From assembly GCF_004361835.1 (NCBI RefSeq), contig NZ_SNWD01000014.1, forward strand, positions 40,723 through 104,722: a stretch of 64,000 bases of DNA, given 5' to 3'. The notes beneath the pieces were generated by a model. The model saw only the letters and a list, made by a program, of their open reading frames with translations. It was not told the DNA's origin and ran no database searches. Positions 8,321 to 16,653 of the stretch are shown here, one piece after another. A program made the position numbers and the translations under genes. How positions within the stretch are numbered: the stretch's first letter is position 1; each line of letters opens with the position of its first letter. The DNA comes from Stakelama pacifica (lineage in GTDB: Bacteria > Pseudomonadota > Alphaproteobacteria > Sphingomonadales > Sphingomonadaceae).

Positions 8321-9874
8321 ATGAATCTTCGCAACACTCTGCTGACCGCGACCGTCGCTGCGTTAGCGCTCGCATCGCCCGGCCACGCGCAACAGGCGAG
8401 CCGGGTCAGCGTATCGATCGACACCGCGCATCCGGGCCCGGTGATCGACCCGGCGGTTCAGGGGCAATTCGCCGAAAATCTGGGGCGCGGCCTGTATGAC
8501 GGCATCTGGGTCGGCCACCATTCCAATATTCCCAACCGCAACGGCTTTCGCACCGATGTGCTGGAGGCACTGAAACAGATTCACGTGCCCGTCGTCCGCT
8601 GGCCCGGCGGCTGTTTTGCTGACACCTATGACTGGCGCGACGGCATCGGCCCGCTCAGCGAACGCCCGGTCGGGATCAACACCAATTGGGGCGGAGTGAA
8701 CGACGATAACAGCTTCGGCACCAACGAATTCATGAACTATTCAGAGGCACTGGGCGCGGACGCCTATGTGTCGGGCAATATGGGTTCGCTGCCGCCCTAC
8801 ACCATGCGCAAATGGGCCGAGTACATCACCGATGGCGGCGATGGCGCGATGGCGCGCTTACGTCGCGCCAATGGCAGGGACAAGCCGTGGACGAACCTGA
8901 AATATTGGGGCTTCGGCAATGAAAGTTGGGGCTGTGGCGGGCATATGACCGCCGAATATTCGACCGATCTGCACAATCGTTATGCGACCTTCGTCAACCC
9001 CGCACCGGGCGCTCCCGATTTCGTAAAGGTCGCGGCGGGTCCGCATGACGATCTGTACGACTGGACCGAAAAGCTGATGCAGAAGTCAAAGGATCGCCTC
9101 GGCGCGATCAGCCTGCATTATTATGTCTTCCCCTATGGCTGGGATCACAAGGGACCGGCACTCGGCTTTGACGAGGACGCATGGGCGATCACGCTCGAAA
9201 AGGCGCGCCATATCGAGGAGCTGATCGCCAAACATTCGGCGATCATGGACAAATATGATCCCGAAAAGAAAGTCGGCCTGTATGTCGATGAATGGGGCAC
9301 CTGGTACGACCCTGAACCCAGCTCGAACCCCGGTTTTCTCTATCAGCAGAATTCACTGCGCGATGCAGAGGTCGCCGCGCTCACCCTCAACATCTTCCAC
9401 CGTCACAGCGACCGGGTGAAGCTCGCCGCGATCGCGCAGATGGTGAATGTGCTTCAGGCGATGATCCTGACCAAAGGCGACAAGATGGTCCGCACGCCGA
9501 CCTACTGGGTGTTCGACATGTACAAGGTGTTTCAGGGCGCGACTCCCTATCCCGTTGCGATTCAAACGCCCGATTATCGCTATGGCGACCATGACGTGCC
9601 GATGGTCGATGTCTCGGCGGCAAAGGCGAAGGATGGGAAGCTCTATCTCGCCCTCGTCAACAGCGATCCGCACAAGGCAGCGCATGTGGTGACCGGCATG
9701 ACCGGCAGCGCGTCCGGCCAGATCCTGACCGGCCCGGCGATGGACACGCATAACAGCTTCGACGCGCCCGACACGATCCACCCGGTCGCGTTCAGCGGCA
9801 CGAAGGATGGCGGAAAGCTCGCCTTCGACCTGCCCGCCCAATCGGTCGCGGTGGTGGAGGTGCGCCAGCGCTGA
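8321..9874 (+). CDS. Secreted alpha-L-arabinofuranosidase, GH51 family
   Basis: The 517-residue protein has a signal peptide (residues 1-23, ALASPGHAQQ) and the glycoside hydrolase 51 fold: the acid/base glutamate is Glu201 in GNESWGCGG and the nucleophile Glu324 in VDEWGTWY, the two sequence contexts expected for the family. Residues 75-95 (VPVVRWPGGCFADTYDWRDGIGP) form the conserved substrate loop. The enzyme removes terminal arabinofuranose from plant arabinan or arabinoxylan; with its signal peptide it acts in the periplasm or outside. A GGGGAGG site lies seven bases before the ATG. No other sugar-degrading gene is adjacent, so it appears to be a stand-alone gene. Confidence 0.93.
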   Translation: MNLRNTLLTATVAALALASPGHAQQASRVSVSIDTAHPGPVIDPAVQGQFAENLGRGLYDGIWVGHHSNIPNRNGFRTDVLEALKQIHVPVVRWPGGCFADTYDWRDGIGPLSERPVGINTNWGGVNDDNSFGTNEFMNYSEALGADAYVSGNMGSLPPYTMRKWAEYITDGGDGAMARLRRANGRDKPWTNLKYWGFGNESWGCGGHMTAEYSTDLHNRYATFVNPAPGAPDFVKVAAGPHDDLYDWTEKLMQKSKDRLGAISLHYYVFPYGWDHKGPALGFDEDAWAITLEKARHIEELIAKHSAIMDKYDPEKKVGLYVDEWGTWYDPEPSSNPGFLYQQNSLRDAEVAALTLNIFHRHSDRVKLAAIAQMVNVLQAMILTKGDKMVRTPTYWVFDMYKVFQGATPYPVAIQTPDYRYGDHDVPMVDVSAAKAKDGKLYLALVNSDPHKAAHVVTGMTGSASGQILTGPAMDTHNSFDAPDTIHPVAFSGTKDGGKLAFDLPAQSVAVVEVRQR

Positions 9875-9907
9875 TAGCGGGTTTCAGCAACCCCTCACGG
9901 ACCACAT

Positions 9908-9998
9908 CGTCATCGCGAGGCGCGTAGCGACGCGGCGATCCAGCGACCCGGCGCAAGCCGCTCTGGATTGCCGCGCCCCTGCGGGGCTCGCAATGACG
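9908..9998. repeat. REP-like intergenic repeat (copy A)
   Basis: The stretch starts GTCATCGCGAGG and ends GGGGCTCGCAATGACG, an imperfect inverted pair enclosing ATTGCCGCG with a CCCCTGCGGGG palindrome. A related element in opposite orientation lies at 56625-56704. It fills the gap between the arabinofuranosidase and the glutathione transferase gene. Such palindromic elements are common in sphingomonad intergenic DNA and have no gene in them. Confidence 0.7.
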
Positions 9999-10098
9999 AT
10001 TTCGCTGGATTGGGGTCGGGGCACCGCGCCCCCCGCCCGCGATGGAACGCACGGGCGGGGTGCCGCGCTATCCCATGCGACAGGAACAGGAGACCGGC

Positions 10099-11058
10099 AT
10101 GGGCTTTTTGAAAAATGGCGTCTGGCACGACGAATGGGATCATAATGACGAGGAAAGCGGCACGTTCGAACGCGACGAAAGTGCGTTCCGCAACTGGGTG
10201 ACGCCCGACGGTTCGGCAGGTCCGACCGGAAAGGCCGGGTTCAAAGCAGAACCGGGCCGCTATCGCCTCTATATCAGCCTTGCCTGCCCCTGGGCCCATC
10301 GCGTCAATGTCGCGCGTCACCTGAAAGGGCTGACCGACGCCATCGAGCTGGTCGTCGTCCATTGGTTGATGAAAGAAGGCGGCTGGTCCTTCCGTTCGGG
10401 CGAATGCGCCACCCCCGACCCGCTGATGGATGCCGATAACCTTCATCAGATCTACACCGCCGCAAAGCCCGATTATTCGGGGCATGTCACCGTGCCGGTG
10501 CTGTGGGACACGAAAACCGGCACTATCGTGAACAATGAAAGCGCCGACCTGCTTCGCATGCTGGGCAGCGCGTTCGACGAATGCGGGGCGAAGCCGCTCG
10601 ACCTGTATCCGGCAGCGCATCGCGAAGAGATCGACGCGCTCAATGATCGCATTTACGGGGCCGTGAACAATGGCGTGTACAAGGCGGGGTTCGCGACCTC
10701 ACAATCGGCCTATGACGAAGCGATCGGCCCGCTCTTCACGGTGCTCGACGAGTTGGAGAACCGGCTGGAAGGGCGCGACTGGCTGATCGGAGACACGCTC
10801 ACCGAAACCGATATCCGGCTATGGACGACGCTGATCCGCTTCGATCCGGTCTATCACACCCATTTCAAATGCAATGTCCGCCGCATCGCCGATTATCCCA
10901 ATCTTGCCGCGTTGACCCGGCGCCTTTACGCGCTCGACGGCGTGGCGGAGACGGTGAATTTCCACCATATCCGGCATCATTATTATGAGAGCCACACCCA
11001 TATCAATCCGAACGGCATCGTGCCCAAAGGCCCCGTGCCGCTAATCCCCGGAGCGTGA
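10099..11058 (+). CDS. Glutathione S-transferase, glutathionyl-hydroquinone reductase type
   Basis: The 319-residue protein has the Xi-class signature: Cys63 in LACPWAHR at the start of the thioredoxin-like domain, NNESADLLRM in the glutathione-binding part, and the C-terminal helical domain with ETDIRLWTTLIRFD and the tyrosine-rich HHYYESHTHINPNG tail. This class (EcYqjG, PcpF) uses Cys63 to reduce glutathionylated hydroquinones. I placed the start at ATG 10099 after AGGAG-like sequence; an upstream in-frame codon would add 19 residues of repeat-derived sequence. The pirin gene follows after three bases, so the two are co-transcribed; both are quinone or flavonoid related in other bacteria. 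Confidence 0.9.
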   Translation: MGFLKNGVWHDEWDHNDEESGTFERDESAFRNWVTPDGSAGPTGKAGFKAEPGRYRLYISLACPWAHRVNVARHLKGLTDAIELVVVHWLMKEGGWSFRSGECATPDPLMDADNLHQIYTAAKPDYSGHVTVPVLWDTKTGTIVNNESADLLRMLGSAFDECGAKPLDLYPAAHREEIDALNDRIYGAVNNGVYKAGFATSQSAYDEAIGPLFTVLDELENRLEGRDWLIGDTLTETDIRLWTTLIRFDPVYHTHFKCNVRRIADYPNLAALTRRLYALDGVAETVNFHHIRHHYYESHTHINPNGIVPKGPVPLIPGA

Positions 11059-11061
11059 ATT

Positions 11062-11895
11062 TTGAGCAATCGTCAGGTCAAATCGATCCACCCCGCCCTT
11101 CGCGATGACATCGGCGATCTCGTCACGCGCCGCCCGGTGCCGGGTCCGGGGCTGGAACAGGTCGATCCGTTCCTGTTCCTCAACCATCATGGGCCGCAGC
11201 ATTATGCGCCGAACAACAACGGCCTGCCCTTCGGCCCGCATCCGCATCGCGGGTTCGAAACCGTGACCTTCATCCTGAAGGGCAGCCTTGCCCATCACGA
11301 TACCGGCGGCGGTGAGAATATCGTCGAAGCGGGCGGCGTGCAGTGGATGACTGCCGGGCGCGGCCTCGTCCATGCCGAATTGTCGCCGGAGGCGTTCAAG
11401 CGCGAAGGCGGCGACATGGAAATCCTGCAGCTCTGGGTGAACCTGCCGTCGCGCCTCAAAATGACCGATCCCCATTATATTGGCGTAACCGCGGACCAGA
11501 TCGCGGCGGAAACCCTCGCCGAGGGCGTGACGCTCCGTCCGGTATCGGGCACCGATGGCGCACCGATTTCGTCGCTTACCGGCGTGATGCTCGGCACCGT
11601 GGAGATGGCGTCGGGAAGCGGCGCGTCGCTCCCCGCCCCGGCTGGCCGCAACGTCTTCTTCTACACCGTGCGCGGGTCGGTGCGGATTTCCGGTGAGGAA
11701 GTCCCCGAATATCATCTCGCGCAGCTTGGCGACGGCGACGCAGTCGAGGTTTCGGCCGAAAGCGGCGCGCTGATCCTGTTCGGCCATGCCGACCCGATCG
11801 GCGAACCGGTCTTCGCCCATGGCCCGTTCGTCATGAACACGCGCGAGGAAATCGTGCAGGCAGTGCAGGATTATCAGCGCGGCCTGTTCGGATAA
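11062..11895 (+). CDS. Pirin family protein (bicupin, possible quercetinase)
   Basis: The 277-residue protein has the pirin N-terminal cupin with the metal-site histidines (GPHPHRGFETVTF, residues about 54-66, and LAHHD), the conserved GGVQWMTAGRGLVHAE segment, and a second cupin after residue 170. Pirins bind iron and some cleave quercetin with oxygen; others are redox or stress regulators. The start is TTG, preceded by GGAG at 11050-11053 inside the end of the upstream gene, three bases after its stop, so translation is coupled. Which activity this protein has cannot be told from sequence. Confidence 0.9.
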   Translation: MSNRQVKSIHPALRDDIGDLVTRRPVPGPGLEQVDPFLFLNHHGPQHYAPNNNGLPFGPHPHRGFETVTFILKGSLAHHDTGGGENIVEAGGVQWMTAGRGLVHAELSPEAFKREGGDMEILQLWVNLPSRLKMTDPHYIGVTADQIAAETLAEGVTLRPVSGTDGAPISSLTGVMLGTVEMASGSGASLPAPAGRNVFFYTVRGSVRISGEEVPEYHLAQLGDGDAVEVSAESGALILFGHADPIGEPVFAHGPFVMNTREEIVQAVQDYQRGLFG

Positions 11896-11941
11896 CGCCC
11901 GCCCCCCGCACCTTGAAACGCTGCGGGTTGCCGCCATATCG

Positions 11942-11958
11942 ATACCCCTCCAGGGTAT
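11942..11958. promoter_or_regulatory. CsoR-type operator ATACCC-N5-GGGTAT
   Basis: A perfect six-base inverted repeat with a five-base spacer lies 16 bases before the GTG start of a CsoR-family repressor. CsoR/RcnR repressors bind G/C-tract palindromes flanked by A/T of just this form, and they normally regulate their own gene. The site probably overlaps the promoter of the csoR-glutaredoxin operon and makes it autoregulated. Confidence 0.75.
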
Positions 11959-11974
11959 TTATAAGGACGCAGCC

Positions 11975-12247
11975 GTGCACACCGATCCGAAAGCGACGAT
12001 CAACCGCCTGAAACGGATTGAGGGGCAGGTGCGCGGCCTCGCCCAGATGGTCGAGGACGATCGCTATTGCATCGACATCCTCCACCAGATTCAGGCGGTG
12101 AAATCGGCAATCTCAAAGGTCGAGAGCGCGGTTCTGAAAAACCACGCCGCGCATTGCGTCGCCGACGCGATCCGCTCGGGCGATCCGGCGCAGCAGCAGG
12201 AAAAGTTCGGCGAGCTGGTCGAACTGTTCGAAAAGGTGAAACGATGA
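11975..12247 (+). CDS. CsoR-family metal-sensing repressor
   Basis: The 90-residue protein is an all-helical CsoR/FrmR-type (DUF156) repressor. It keeps the Cys-His-Cys triad of copper sensors: Cys32, His57 and Cys61, with the same 25 and 4 residue spacing as in known Cu(I)-CsoR. FrmR-type formaldehyde sensors and CstR persulfide sensors lack one of these, so copper(I) sensing is the best reading. The start is GTG with AAGGA upstream. The stop overlaps the start of the next gene (ATGA), so it controls, and is translated with, the glutaredoxin-MauE fusion. The palindrome just upstream is its likely operator. Confidence 0.88.
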   Translation: MHTDPKATINRLKRIEGQVRGLAQMVEDDRYCIDILHQIQAVKSAISKVESAVLKNHAAHCVADAIRSGDPAQQQEKFGELVELFEKVKR

Positions 12248-13005
12248 ACGAAGCGAGCAATCCCCCCGAAACGGGCGAAAAACGCGCGACCGTCTATCGC
12301 ATGGTGATGGACAAGCACATCTGCCCCTTCGGGCTGAAGACGGTCCATCTCCTGAAATCCGAAGGCTATGAAGTCGAGGACCATCACCTCACCACGCGCG
12401 AGGAAACCGACACGTTCAAGGCCGAACATGATGTGAAGACCACCCCGCAAACCTTCATCGGCGGCGAGAGGATCGGCGGGCATGAGGCGCTTCGCCGCTA
12501 TTTCGGCAAACCGGTCAAGGACCCGGACGCGACCAGCTACAAACCCGTCATCGCGATCTTCGCCATGGCCGCGCTGATGGCGGTGGCGACAAGCTGGCTG
12601 TCGAGCGGCGTGCTGCTGTCGGTCTTGACGGTCGAGCTGTTCATCGCACTGTCGATGTGCGTGCTCGCCATTCAGAAATTGCAGGATGTGGACAGTTTCG
12701 CGACGATGTTTCTGGGCTATGACCTGCTCGCCCGCCGCTGGGTGCCCTATGCCTATATCTATCCCTTTGCCGAGGGGCTGGCGGGCGTGCTGATGGTCGC
12801 GCATGCGCTCCACTGGCTGTCGATCCCGATCGCGCTGTTCATCGGCGGGATCGGCGCGATATCGGTCTTCTATGCTGTCTATGTGCAGAAGCGCGAACTG
12901 AAATGCGCCTGTGTCGGCGGCGGTTCGAACGTCCCGCTCGGCTTTGTCTCGCTGACCGAAAATGTGATGATGGTCGCGATGGCACTCTGGATGCTGTTCA
13001 CCTGA
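12244..13005 (+). CDS. Glutaredoxin-MauE membrane fusion protein
   Basis: The 253-residue protein has two parts. Residues about 15-90 are a glutaredoxin-like domain with a CPFG active site (Cys near 24), the cis-proline segment KTTPQTFIGGERIGGHEALRRYF, and no signal peptide, so this part faces the cytoplasm. Residues about 100-250 hold four membrane helices of the MauE/DoxX-like type, with the CACVGGGSNVPLG loop that resembles the conserved cysteine loop of MauE proteins. It may move reducing power between cytoplasm and membrane or periplasm. The start overlaps the CsoR stop by four bases. A 13-bp hairpin follows the stop. Being under a copper-type repressor is the unusual point; the exact substrate is unknown. 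Confidence 0.85.
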   Translation: MNEASNPPETGEKRATVYRMVMDKHICPFGLKTVHLLKSEGYEVEDHHLTTREETDTFKAEHDVKTTPQTFIGGERIGGHEALRRYFGKPVKDPDATSYKPVIAIFAMAALMAVATSWLSSGVLLSVLTVELFIALSMCVLAIQKLQDVDSFATMFLGYDLLARRWVPYAYIYPFAEGLAGVLMVAHALHWLSIPIALFIGGIGAISVFYAVYVQKRELKCACVGGGSNVPLGFVSLTENVMMVAMALWMLFT

Positions 13006-13010
13006 CCATT

Positions 13011-13049
13011 TCCGGCCCGAAAGAAGCAACGGACATCTTTCGGGCCGGA
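13011..13049. terminator. 13-bp hairpin between convergent genes
   Basis: TCCGGCCCGAAAG (13011-13023) pairs perfectly with CTTTCGGGCCGGA (13037-13049) around a 13-base loop. It begins six bases after the stop of the glutaredoxin fusion gene, which converges on the autotransporter gene. No T run follows on either strand, so termination strength is uncertain. Confidence 0.65.
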
Positions 13050-13162
13050 CGGTCGTGGGGAGCCGGGGGATGGCCCCGCCGACCGGACCTTGCGAGCGAC
13101 AATCCGCAGCGACTTGCAACGGAAAACTTCGGATTGCCGCTCACAAGGACATCGTGCCGGGT

Positions 13163-16100
13163 TTAGAAGTTCACCCGCATCGTTCCGCGCAGGGTGAGGC
13201 CAAGCCGGTCATTCTGTTTCTCGGCGCCGAATTCGCCGCCCACCTGGAACAGCGACCCGCCGCCCAGCGCGCGCAGCCGCCCGTACCAGCCGTTCGCCCG
13301 GTCCTGCGGCGTCAGTGTAAAGGCATCGCCGCCCGCGAAACGCGCCGTGGTGGTGCCCAGCGATCCGCTCACAATCTCACGCCAGCCGCCTTCGACTTCC
13401 ATCCGGAACCAGTTGCTGTCGCGCCGCCCGGTACCCGACAGATCCATGCCCAACGTCAGGCCGCCCTCAACCGCTGCCTCATCGCTGCTGCGCTTGTCGA
13501 CGGTGAGGTCGAGCGCCTTGCCGCCGCCGGTTTCGGTATAGCCGTCCTCGGTAAGCTTCAGATAGTCGATCGATACTGCCGGGCGGAAGAAGAAGACCTG
13601 CCCGCCCCCTTCATAAGACACGCCGCCGCTGAACGACGTCATCGTGCCGTTCGATTCATGCTCGACCCGGCGGCTCAGCGTATCATTGCCGACCGTGCCG
13701 TTGAAATAGCGCGATCCTTCGAAATCGACCGTGCCGATCGATGCGCGGGCGCGCGCGGCGAACCCGCCCCACTGGCCGTGCCAGAATCCCGCCAGCTCAT
13801 AGGTGCTGAACAGCACCTCATTGTCGCTGCTGCCGCTCGTATATTTGTTCCACAGATACGTGCCCGACACGCCGAACGTGCCCAGCCCCGTCTCGATCTC
13901 GCCCCCGACCGCAAAGCCCAGCCCGCCCAGATCATATGCGGCGGTGTCCTTCTCCTTCTTGTCAGTGCCCCATCCGCCGGCCGTCACCATCAGGTTGAAC
14001 TTGCCGCGGGTGAGGATCGGACTTCTCGGATCGGCGAGCTGGCGCGCCATGGTCCGCACGCCAAGGCTCAGGCCATCGAAGGTGCCGCCCGCATGGTCGG
14101 GCAGCATCTGGCGCAGCGTGCCGCGAAACTGATCGCCGTCGCGAATGTTCAGGAAGACATTGGCGACATCCTCATCCTGCGCCAGCGCGGCATAAACGGC
14201 GCTGTAGGCAGTCGTCTGCGAACGGTTCAGGCCCAGCTCCTGCGCGCTGCGCCGGCTGACATTGACGACGATCTGGTTCGCCGCCCCATCGGTGGCGAGC
14301 GAGCCCTTATAGAGGAAGGGCAACAGATCGGCATCGGTCTTGATCCCGTCCGCACCGGTCAGCTGTCCGGCGGTCAGCACGACATAGCGCCCCTCGGCAT
14401 TGCGCACATCGGTGACGGAAAGGCGAAGCGTCGCACCCTTGGTGAATGCTGCCGTCCCGGCGACGTTCAGCGCGGTGCCCGTGCCTGCCGTCTTGCTGAG
14501 CGTCACGCCCAGAATGCCGTCAGCGCCCATGTTTAGCGACCCGATGGTGGTGGCCCCCTGAAGGTCGAGCATGCCGCCCGTCACATTCACCGCCAGCGCC
14601 CCCGCATTGGCGAGCGTGCCCGAAAAGCGCGACGTCCCGGCGAGCGTCAGCACATCGGCACCGCCGCCGAAATCCACGCTGCCGCTAAACACCGACGATC
14701 CGGCAAGCGCCACCGTATCCGCGCCCGCACCGAATGTCATCGCGCCTGCGCCCTGCGCATCGCCCGACAGCGCCATCCGGTTCGCGCCCGCGCCGAAGCT
14801 CGCATTGCCCTTGAAGCTGCCATCGGCGAGGTCGAGCACGTCATTGCCCGATCCGAAGCGGATATCGCCGGTGATCGACGGCGCGGTGACATCGGCGGCC
14901 ACTGCGGTCTGGCGCACGGTGACGCCGCTCGTGTTCGCGGAAACATCGATCGCGATATTGCGGTTCGAATCCGCCTTCGCTCCCTTGGCGACGATCGCAC
15001 CGCTATTTTCGATCAGCGTTACCCCGCCCGAGGCATCGACAATCGCATTGGCCTGCCCCGTCTCGGCATTCACCGCCGCGCCGATCGTGCCCGAATTGCG
15101 GATCGTCGCGATATTCGCGCCCGCATCGACGCGCACTGCCGCTGCCTGCGCGCCCTGCGCGGTCACCTGACCCGACACGCGAAGTTCGGGAACGCTCGCC
15201 CCGCTGCCGATGCGCAGCGCGGTCGCTGTGCCGCCATTCGATGTCGCGGTGACTGCGCCCGCAACGCCCATCCCGTTGGCGATGGTCACCGCGCCGCCCT
15301 GACCGCCGATCACCAGACCATTGCCGTCTATCCCCGAATAGACGCCGTTCCCGGCAACCGATCCGTCGATGATCAGGCCGTATCCGTTGGCGGTGTTCGC
15401 CACCGCGCCGATCGCGATATCGCGGCTCGCCGATCCCACGACCATCGCGGGCGCTTTGCCATAGGAAACGATGGCGGCATTGCCTTCCTTCGCATCCTCG
15501 ATCCCGTCCTTGTCCTCATCGGCATTGTTAGGGTCGCTATCCTTCGGCGCGACGGCCAGGATGACCCCGCCCGACACGCTGCCCTCGATCATCAGCGCCG
15601 GCCCGCCCTGCAGCAGATCGTCGGCATCCAGCTTCGACGTGTCCGAAGGCGCAGTGGTATAGCGATATCCGGTCGCGCCGATCGCGCCCTGCACCACCAT
15701 CGCGCCCGACACATCGCCGGTGAAGCGCGCTGCAATCGCATTCGCGCCGGTCGCGGTCACCGTCCCGGCAAGGCGGACATTGCCGTTGATCGCCTCTGCC
15801 CGCACGGCCACCGAATTGTCGCCGACTACACTCGTCTTGCCGTCATGGGTGAACGCGCCCGTCTGCGTTCCGCCCAGCCAGATACCGGCGGAATCATTGC
15901 CTTCGACCGTGATCGTGCCACTATGGGTGATCTTGCCCGAATGCGCGCCCAGCGTGCGGATGCCGGTCCGGTCCGATCCGACCGCGAACGGCCCGTCGAG
16001 ATCGCCATCCTTGTCCTGATCGGTCGGGGTGTAGCTTTCGTCGATCGTGATCGTGCCGCTATTGACGATATCGCCCGTCGTGCCCGCTGCCGCTGCGATA

Positions 16101-16354
16101 CCGATCGCACCATTGGCGTTGCTGATCGCGATCTTGCCTTCGTTGGTGACGGCATTGTCGCTGTCCATGGTGACGGCAGTGCCCGAAGCGGGTTCGACCG
16201 ATCCGGCCGAGGCAATGCGAACCGCATCGGCAGCGCCGTTCTTGATCGTCGAGGTCCGCACCGGATCAGTGCGCTTTGCGTTGACGACGGTCTGCGCGGC
16301 GGCAGGCGTGGCAAGCGTAATCAGGGCAGTGGTAGTAAGCAGCGAGACGCGCAT
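13163..16354 (-). CDS. Large autotransporter (type Va) with calcium-loop-like insertions
   Basis: The 1063-residue protein has a signal peptide (residues 1-20, ending AAAQT), a long passenger rich in Gly, Ala, Asn, Thr and Ser repeats of the beta-helix type (GTITV, SGAIVAKG, GNASFGAGAN) to about residue 720, and a C-terminal 12-strand barrel from about residue 790 that ends in phenylalanine (RGTMRVNF). Two Asp-rich segments in the passenger (DQDKDGDLDG near residue 112 and DEDKDGIEDA near 280) look like thrombospondin type 3 or dockerin calcium loops. A regular run of passenger segments (FGAGADTVALAGSSVFSGSVDFGG) repeats about every 22 residues near 520-590. Adhesion is the usual role; none can be proven here. 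An AGAGGTT site precedes the ATG. Confidence 0.88.
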   Translation of the reverse strand: MRVSLLTTTALITLATPAAAQTVVNAKRTDPVRTSTIKNGAADAVRIASAGSVEPASGTAVTMDSDNAVTNEGKIAISNANGAIGIAAAAGTTGDIVNSGTITIDESYTPTDQDKDGDLDGPFAVGSDRTGIRTLGAHSGKITHSGTITVEGNDSAGIWLGGTQTGAFTHDGKTSVVGDNSVAVRAEAINGNVRLAGTVTATGANAIAARFTGDVSGAMVVQGAIGATGYRYTTAPSDTSKLDADDLLQGGPALMIEGSVSGGVILAVAPKDSDPNNADEDKDGIEDAKEGNAAIVSYGKAPAMVVGSASRDIAIGAVANTANGYGLIIDGSVAGNGVYSGIDGNGLVIGGQGGAVTIANGMGVAGAVTATSNGGTATALRIGSGASVPELRVSGQVTAQGAQAAAVRVDAGANIATIRNSGTIGAAVNAETGQANAIVDASGGVTLIENSGAIVAKGAKADSNRNIAIDVSANTSGVTVRQTAVAADVTAPSITGDIRFGSGNDVLDLADGSFKGNASFGAGANRMALSGDAQGAGAMTFGAGADTVALAGSSVFSGSVDFGGGADVLTLAGTSRFSGTLANAGALAVNVTGGMLDLQGATTIGSLNMGADGILGVTLSKTAGTGTALNVAGTAAFTKGATLRLSVTDVRNAEGRYVVLTAGQLTGADGIKTDADLLPFLYKGSLATDGAANQIVVNVSRRSAQELGLNRSQTTAYSAVYAALAQDEDVANVFLNIRDGDQFRGTLRQMLPDHAGGTFDGLSLGVRTMARQLADPRSPILTRGKFNLMVTAGGWGTDKKEKDTAAYDLGGLGFAVGGEIETGLGTFGVSGTYLWNKYTSGSSDNEVLFSTYELAGFWHGQWGGFAARARASIGTVDFEGSRYFNGTVGNDTLSRRVEHESNGTMTSFSGGVSYEGGGQVFFFRPAVSIDYLKLTEDGYTETGGGKALDLTVDKRSSDEAAVEGGLTLGMDLSGTGRRDSNWFRMEVEGGWREIVSGSLGTTTARFAGGDAFTLTPQDRANGWYGRLRALGGGSLFQVGGEFGAEKQNDRLGLTLRGTMRVNF

Positions 16355-16653
16355 CGAATAACCTCTTCAGGACCGTTTCAATCCCGAAGACGGAGCCCGC
16401 GCTGCCGAGCCTTGGCGGCCACGCAAAAATTTTTCGCGCCCGCCCCAGCCTCAACCGTCACCCCGGACTTGTTCCGGGGTCTGCCGTGAAGCAGGGGCGC
16501 GCCCCGTTGCTCCCGGCGGCACCGTGGATGCCGGGACAAGCCCTGCATGACGATGAGCGCTGTTTCCGCCGATCAGGCTTCCAGAACGGGATGACATCGG
16601 ACTCGCTCCCCCCTCTCCTTCAGGGGAGGGGCCGGGGGTGGGGCGCATCCCCC
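16355..16653. repeat. Gene-free gap with REP-like palindromes
   Basis: The gap between two minus-strand genes holds the perfect palindrome ACCCCGGA-N5-TCCGGGGT at 16460-16480 and a related ATGCCGGGACAAGCCCTGCATGACG segment near 16528-16552, the two ends of a REP-like element. A third GGGGAGGG/CCCCCTCTCC pair lies near 16607-16628. The autotransporter's promoter must lie in the last part, near 16360-16420. No open gene is supported. Confidence 0.6.

Noticed and set aside
5706..8375. A 889-codon minus-strand open frame across the two dehydrogenase genes
   Set aside because: It is antisense to two well-supported enzymes and its translation is full of Arg/His/Asp-rich low-complexity sequence, a common shadow of high-GC coding.
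12091..13119. A 342-codon minus-strand frame opposite the CsoR and glutaredoxin genes
   Set aside because: It is antisense to coupled genes with clear motifs and has no start context or family resemblance.
13055..14536. A 493-codon plus-strand frame opposite the autotransporter
   Set aside because: It mirrors the third-position GC of the barrel region and crosses the terminator hairpin.
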